DNA of 32,339 bases. It comes from a virus. Below are positions 27,499 through 32,339 of the stretch, in pieces. Positions within the stretch are counted from its first letter, which is position 1. Each line of letters begins with the position of its first letter. The notes under the pieces were generated by a model. The model saw only the letters and a list, made by a program, of their open reading frames with translations, searched no databases and had not been told where the DNA came from. Position numbers and translations under genes: made by a program. The stretch spans positions 1 through 32,339 of the IMG/VR virus record IMGVR_UViG_3300027499_000021. One strand, 5' to 3'.

Positions 27499-30400
27499 CT
27501 AACGTGGATTATAAGGTGCTTGCTTGATTTTCTCTAGCGTATCGGGTGTTAATGGCAGCTTTTGCGGGGCTTTACCAAATGCGTCCTCGAACGCCTTACG
27601 CTCATCAACCAAGGTTTTGAGCTCGGGAAACTCCAAGAGCATCAGGTCTTTGGCATACGATGAATATACTGCCCGGACGTTTTGGAGCGCACGTGCTCTG
27701 TCTCCGGGTGTGGCTGGTCTACGGACGCCTGTATTGGGGTCATAAGAAAAGTCGTAGGTTTCCTTGTCGGCTATGGTCGAAACCATCTGCTCCAAGATTG
27801 GCTTGGGCAGGAAAATGCCAAAGTATTCCTTGGCAAAGGCTGAACGCTCTGGGTAGTTAATGAGTTCTTTATAACGGTCAAACTGAATATCGTTTAGTTT
27901 AATACCGGGCTCGTTCATGGACTTGCTGATAGGCGGAAACCCAGACTTGAGCTTAATCATTTCCTCATTGATGGCGTTATACCGCTTAGTCTTGACCTGC
28001 ATTGGCAAGGCATTGGCCACAGAAGACCACTCATCAAACTCACGGTAGACCGGCTCATACCAGTCATTAGTCTCACGGATACCCCTGCCAGTAAAGTAGG
28101 ACGCCTTGGCTCTGGCTTCAGCAATAGCCTCATACGAACCACGCAAAGACATCCGAAACCCGGGAATCTCAGCATAGGCGTACTGGTTTTCTGGCATCTT
28201 GGACTTAATGGGATTTTCCATTATCTTTTCAATGGTGTTTGTAATCCCAACCGGGGCTACCCCAAGCGTGGCTGCTGATTGGCCAATTACTAGACTTGCC
28301 TCGGTAGCCTGTTTTTGCAGCAATTGCAGGATTCGCTCAAACTTGTCGTCCTCACCCTCGTATCGTGTCCCGATAGTATTGGCAAGCTCGGCAAAGAATT
28401 GCAGCGCAGGCTGGCTCTCTGTCATGTATTGCAGGTTGCTAAGAGCCAAATGCGTCAAAATGTTTTCGGCTGCTTCTGGCTCATCAATATGGGATACCGT
28501 ATCTCTGGCATCAGCCATAGAACCAAGAGCCATACCAACCGGCTCATACCGCTTATAGGATAGCCAACGATATGAACCGTCTTTTTGCCTGATGCCAAAC
28601 GAATATGGCTCGTTCTTGGCAAGCCACTCACGGCGCTGCTTAGGGTCGCTTGGGCCGTAGCCAGTCATCCTAAACTCACCCTCTGTCCAAAAGTCTACCG
28701 TCATAAACGTACTAGCAATGGCAGACGATACCCCAACCTTGGCCAGCGCCATATTGCGCTCACGTGGGTCAGCAGAATTCATAGCCTTAAAGAACCGTGG
28801 CATAGCGATAGCCATTGGACTGCGCTCCAGTCCACGCAATCCAATCTGAGTTACCGTTTTGAAGAACGGGAAACCGGCAAGTTTTGCCACAGGGTGAGAC
28901 ATGACTTCTTGCATCTTCCCAAGAATCTTGCCCTCTAGCGCATCTTGGAATGTAATCACACGAGCCATCTCAGACGCTTCTTCAAAGGCGGCGTCAGAAT
29001 TCATTGTGGCTCTGTATACGTCTTGGGCTACCTTGGTAGCATCGGCTTGGCTTGCGCCATTCTCGACGGCTTTGATTGCTGCTTTGCTGGCTGCGTCAGT
29101 TGCCGCAAACTCCATTTCCATCCCACGGAACAAAGCCTTGTAGCCTTCGTCTGCGCTGGTTAGCACACGGAATCCCATGAACCGCATAGCCTGCCCAAAG
29201 TAGTCGATGCCCTTGCCAAGCGTGGAATTGGGGTCTACATTGAAACTTTCGGCTGTCGTGGCCAGTCTGCTTTGGGCAAACTTGGTTGCCATGTCAGATG
29301 TCTTCTCAGACTTGAATGATTCGGCAGCGGCCCCTAATGCTTGCGACCAATACCGTGGGAAGGCACGCAGAGATGCAAATGTTGATTGCATCAAAGCCTC
29401 ATCCTTGCCGACAAGGGCAGAAGCAAAACGCTCTGCCGTTATCATTCCATAATGCAGGGGAGAGCCAAGGATGTTAAAGGCGTGGGTTTGTACGCCAGAT
29501 ACCAATGCCGACTGGTAAATCTCAGACGCAGAATCTAGCACCGCACGGGCCATGTGCTTGGAATAGAACCCACGGGCATTAGAGTTTGGCAGTTGCTCGT
29601 AGGAACTAAGCGCAGCAAGCATCTTGTCCTTGCCGCCAAGTTGCTCAAGTATTGCCGCAGCTTCTTGTTCGCTAACCTCGCCAATCTGTTCTAGTTCAAA
29701 TGATTCAATAGTCTTGCGTAGCTCACGAACCCTTGCCTTATCTGGGCCAATGATAATTCTATTGATGGAAAGAGCACGTCCTGTTTCGGCTGTCACGCCC
29801 AGTAATGATGCGCTGGCCTGACCATCTAGGGTCATCAACCTACCGGCTTCCAGAATGTCTTTGGCATTGCCGGTAGATGCCGCTTGTTTGATTGCGGAAA
29901 GAGTTGCAGACTGAAGATTTAGGACTGCTAGCCGTGCAGCAAATGAACGTGAATCGTTAAATGGGTCGTCGCCCGGAGCACGCTTTAGCAGGTCTTGAAG
30001 AATCTGTACGTCACCGATTTCCTTGGCGTCATTGATAATGTCTTCAAATGTGCGGCCAAGTCTACGTTGCTCATCTACAAATGTTGAGTATTCGTCAACC
30101 GTGGCTAGATAGAACTGCTTGAGCTCGTCTTCAGATTGGATGCGGTCAAGGTTTGGTCGAACCGTTGGCGGCTTGCCTTCAACCTTTTGAATCTTCATCG
30201 ACTCCAGTACACGGAACATTGTGGCCGGAGCTACTGGCTCGGCAATGACCATATCGCCTTCGACACGGATTGGTTGCTCTCCAACCGCTGCCCTAACGTC
30301 AATGTCGTCAATTGGTTTATCAGCGGCTTCTTTGGCTAAAACTTCCTTAGCTTTTCCGGCACGCTTGACCGGCGAAGTCTCTACTGGTGCGGTAGCCTTC

Positions 30401-30588
30401 TGAACGCTCTTTAGAATTCCTGTAAGCCCCTCAATACGGCCAGCAACCTGTACTGGCTCTAACTGCGGGTCTTCTAGGGTTAATGATGGGTCTGGTGTTA
30501 CCGGCTCAATTGGCGCAGGCATTTCTTGCTGTGGGCCATCTGGTATGGCTAGTTGGTCGATGCGTTGGTCAATTGACTTAATAGCCAT
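27499..30588 (-). CDS. Large internal virion (ejection) protein
   Basis: 1029 residues. Pro/Glu-rich and disordered up to about residue 110, then long helices without a clear enzyme motif. Segments such as SALVSGVQTHAFNILGSPLH (near 360-380) and GKGIDYFGQAMRFMGFRVLT (around 450) resemble other very large podovirus ejection proteins. Length, place between the smaller internal proteins and the fibre genes, and composition fit a T7 gp16-like role in passing DNA across the envelope. I did not find the transglycosylase motif of T7 gp16. The ATG overlaps the previous stop (TAATG). Confidence 0.75.
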   Translation of the reverse strand: MAIKSIDQRIDQLAIPDGPQQEMPAPIEPVTPDPSLTLEDPQLEPVQVAGRIEGLTGILKSVQKATAPVETSPVKRAGKAKEVLAKEAADKPIDDIDVRAAVGEQPIRVEGDMVIAEPVAPATMFRVLESMKIQKVEGKPPTVRPNLDRIQSEDELKQFYLATVDEYSTFVDEQRRLGRTFEDIINDAKEIGDVQILQDLLKRAPGDDPFNDSRSFAARLAVLNLQSATLSAIKQAASTGNAKDILEAGRLMTLDGQASASLLGVTAETGRALSINRIIIGPDKARVRELRKTIESFELEQIGEVSEQEAAAILEQLGGKDKMLAALSSYEQLPNSNARGFYSKHMARAVLDSASEIYQSALVSGVQTHAFNILGSPLHYGMITAERFASALVGKDEALMQSTFASLRAFPRYWSQALGAAAESFKSEKTSDMATKFAQSRLATTAESFNVDPNSTLGKGIDYFGQAMRFMGFRVLTSADEGYKALFRGMEMEFAATDAASKAAIKAVENGASQADATKVAQDVYRATMNSDAAFEEASEMARVITFQDALEGKILGKMQEVMSHPVAKLAGFPFFKTVTQIGLRGLERSPMAIAMPRFFKAMNSADPRERNMALAKVGVSSAIASTFMTVDFWTEGEFRMTGYGPSDPKQRREWLAKNEPYSFGIRQKDGSYRWLSYKRYEPVGMALGSMADARDTVSHIDEPEAAENILTHLALSNLQYMTESQPALQFFAELANTIGTRYEGEDDKFERILQLLQKQATEASLVIGQSAATLGVAPVGITNTIEKIMENPIKSKMPENQYAYAEIPGFRMSLRGSYEAIAEARAKASYFTGRGIRETNDWYEPVYREFDEWSSVANALPMQVKTKRYNAINEEMIKLKSGFPPISKSMNEPGIKLNDIQFDRYKELINYPERSAFAKEYFGIFLPKPILEQMVSTIADKETYDFSYDPNTGVRRPATPGDRARALQNVRAVYSSYAKDLMLLEFPELKTLVDERKAFEDAFGKAPQKLPLTPDTLEKIKQAPYNPR

Positions 30589-31178
30589 TATTTCTCACCT
30601 TTTTCTTTTGCCGCCGGAGCCACCGCAGCCGCAGCGCCAGTCAATGCTTTCTTACTACGGGCAACAGCTTTGGTTGCGGCAGTAACAGTTTTGCCAGCCC
30701 CACCTAGCTCGCCAACAAACTCTGATACCTTAGCGCCTTCCTTGCGTGCCTCGTCAGTCTCGCCAGCGGGAATCAACTGGCTAATGTTAGTGTCTAACCA
30801 CTTCTTAATTTCCTCTGTTTTAGGCAGGATAGTCTCAGACTCAAGCCCTTTGATAAAAGCATCTAATGCGCTTTCGCCAGCACCACGCTTAATAATCTCA
30901 CGCACGCCGTAGACTAAAGACTCTATATCGCCACCAATCCCAACCGTACCCTGAATCGCACCCTTGGCTAGACCGGCAGGAACGTCAGCCGCAATCTTGC
31001 CAAACGTAGACGCAGACATTGTCTTTTGGTCTGATGGCAACGTCATTCCGCCAGACTCAAGAAATTCCTCAACATAAGCGGTTTCGTTGACACGATTATC
31101 TTTGTAATAGACTTGGCGCTGCCCACCAGCATCCCTTAGTGTCAAGGTCAATAGATACTGTTCGTCAATGTCTTTCAT
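30588..31178 (-). CDS. Internal virion protein, small
   Basis: 196 residues. An N-terminal domain (LLTLTLRDAGGQRQVYYKDN, then EEFLESGGMTLPSDQ) is followed by a Gly/Ala-rich amphipathic part (KIAADVPAGLAKGAIQGTVG) and a Lys/Ala-rich tail (SKKALTGAAAAVAPAAKEKG). The amphipathic Gly/Ala stretch suggests membrane insertion on ejection. No family recognised with certainty; the role comes from position between two internal virion proteins. Starts and stops overlap the neighbours (ATGA; TAATG). Confidence 0.6.
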   Translation of the reverse strand: MKDIDEQYLLTLTLRDAGGQRQVYYKDNRVNETAYVEEFLESGGMTLPSDQKTMSASTFGKIAADVPAGLAKGAIQGTVGIGGDIESLVYGVREIIKRGAGESALDAFIKGLESETILPKTEEIKKWLDTNISQLIPAGETDEARKEGAKVSEFVGELGGAGKTVTAATKAVARSKKALTGAAAAVAPAAKEKGEK

Positions 31179-32339
31179 CGTGTCCCGCCAATCTTGTTGC
31201 CGTTTTGGTCAACCAGACCACTTTTAATTGCTTCTTGTAGCTGAGCCTTTTCGCTAATCAACTTTGTTTGGAGTGTTTTATCGTTGGCATTGATTGCTTT
31301 GCGGATTGCGTCGTCGTAACCCTGTATTGTTCTAATTGGGCGACTAACCACAACATCGGCAAGATTTGCCGTATCTGATTTGCGTACCGTGTTAGCAATG
31401 ACAGTCACGTTATCTGCGACCCATTGTGTTGGGTCGATATTAGGATTGGCTTGTTTATCAGCCGCCCACTTAGTAACGACTTGGTTTGCAATAAGTTCGT
31501 TTTGATTTCTTGCCGCAGATGAATTCATTGGGTTGCCAATCAGCAATCCAAGCTGAGCTTTGGTGCGTCGCATCACTTCTGACGTTTGTGCGTCTTGCAG
31601 TATTCGAGCCTTGTTCATGTACTCGGTGTAGGTAGATGGCGTCAGATATTTACGGTGTGCTTCTACGTCTTCTACGGTCAGTACCTTGCCGGTAACGCTG
31701 CCAATCTTTGATGACAATGCTGAAATGGCAGGGCCGTGGTCATACTGGGAAAACATACCGCCACTTTCGTCACGTACTTTAACCATCTCACGGTACTTGT
31801 TTCGGTCAAGATAGTAGAGCTGGTCAAGAATCTTATCTTGCTCTGGCTTGTTATTAGCCGCAACCGCAAGGCTAAAGTCTGCCGTAAGGGTGTTGATTTG
31901 CCGCTTGGTAGTTGTCTCACGTGCAAGCTCTGCATCACGAAACTCATCCATTTGTTTCTTGGCTGCATCCACAACAATTGCACGTTTGTCTGTTTTAAGG
32001 ATTGAATCCATTACTGCATTGCCAGTATTTCCGGAAATAATTGCCGAATAGGTTTTGTTGATGTCGCCAGAGCCACGGACAAACTCTGAAGCAAAGGCGG
32101 ATATTCCTGCGTCTTTTGCTTTGGCAGATTTTTCTATCCATTTTGGAACAAGCGTGCGGTTCTTCGTAGCAATCGCTCCGCCTAGGGTTCCTTCTAGCTG
32201 GGCAATCCTAATGTTTGCGTCATCAAAATCAACCGCAGTTCTTAGGATGTCTGAGACTTGGGTTTGTAGCCCACCGGCCACGGAGTTCATTTGGTTTTCT
32301 GCGTCAGCCAAGTAAGCCTTGGTAAACGTTTCTGCGCTC
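31175..32339 (-). CDS. Internal virion protein, N-terminus cut by window edge
   Basis: The frame stays open to the right edge (reading ...AETFTKAYLADAENQMNSVA), so the true start lies outside. The visible 387 residues are helical and Ala/Lys/Asp-rich, with a segment REMVKVRDESGGMFSQYDHG near the middle. No membrane or enzyme motif appears. It precedes two further internal virion proteins on the same strand, like T7 gp15-type proteins. An apparent TTG start at 32311 is not supported, because the frame continues through it. Confidence 0.65.
   Translation of the reverse strand, partial: SAETFTKAYLADAENQMNSVAGGLQTQVSDILRTAVDFDDANIRIAQLEGTLGGAIATKNRTLVPKWIEKSAKAKDAGISAFASEFVRGSGDINKTYSAIISGNTGNAVMDSILKTDKRAIVVDAAKKQMDEFRDAELARETTTKRQINTLTADFSLAVAANNKPEQDKILDQLYYLDRNKYREMVKVRDESGGMFSQYDHGPAISALSSKIGSVTGKVLTVEDVEAHRKYLTPSTYTEYMNKARILQDAQTSEVMRRTKAQLGLLIGNPMNSSAARNQNELIANQVVTKWAADKQANPNIDPTQWVADNVTVIANTVRKSDTANLADVVVSRPIRTIQGYDDAIRKAINANDKTLQTKLISEKAQLQEAIKSGLVDQNGNKIGGTR

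Noticed and set aside
32309-32311. TTG at 32311 as true start of the internal virion protein
   Set aside because: The frame continues open to the window edge without a stop and no ribosome site is present, so the gene is partial.

Overview
The window is most of the genome of a tailed phage of the short-tailed (podovirus) type, or of a prophage of one. It holds a T7-style head and tail set: portal, scaffold, capsid, tail tubular protein A, a nozzle-like protein, a T7-type fibre N-terminus and large internal virion proteins. No bacterial housekeeping gene, rRNA, tRNA or CRISPR array was seen. Strong Shine-Dalgarno (SD) sequences, sigma70-like extended -10 promoters and a 3TM holin fit a Gram-negative bacterial host. 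The host cannot be fixed from sequence alone.

Layout, following the minus strand from about 10.9 kb leftwards: a small leader gene, an SSB-like protein, terminase small and large subunits, a GNAT-like protein, several tiny phage-typical proteins, portal, a Bbp19-like protein, scaffold, an internal terminator, a long capsid leader, major capsid, a small decoration-like protein, a glycan cassette (Maf/MptE-like plus glycosyltransferase), tail tubular protein A, and a nozzle protein cut by the left edge. The right edge cuts an internal virion protein on the same strand. Leftwards from it come two more internal virion proteins, a tail fibre, a LamG/SPRY-like receptor protein, a homing endonuclease, a fibre-assembly-like protein, and a lysis-type block (XhlA-like, proteasome-like Ntn hydrolase, HTH-metallophosphatase, coiled-coil TM protein, holin, lysozyme). 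In podoviruses the nozzle is followed by internal virion proteins, so the two window ends probably face each other in a circular or permuted genome with only a short piece missing.

The centre (about 10.9-19.2 kb) is the early and regulatory part. A 547-base gene-free region (10896-11442) carries a promoter, an operator-like repeat, possible RNA structure and a G-quadruplex motif. It lies next to a winged-helix DNA-binding protein. Divergent from that gene, five very small plus-strand genes sharing the same AAGGGG ribosome site end at a clear terminator. A minus-strand chain of mostly overlapping small genes (16468 down to 13502) encodes a ribbon-helix-helix regulator, a PD-(D/E)XK nuclease, four cysteine-pair proteins, a second glycosyltransferase and tiny membrane proteins. 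Divergent from the regulator, a small serine recombinase leads a plus-strand recombination operon with a YqaJ-type exonuclease and a probable annealing protein.

No DNA or RNA polymerase, primase or helicase is visible, so this phage probably relies on host replication and transcription machinery unless those genes lie in the missing part. A small serine recombinase plus a divergent repressor-like gene leaves open a temperate or plasmid-like state, but no CI/Cro switch or tyrosine integrase was seen.
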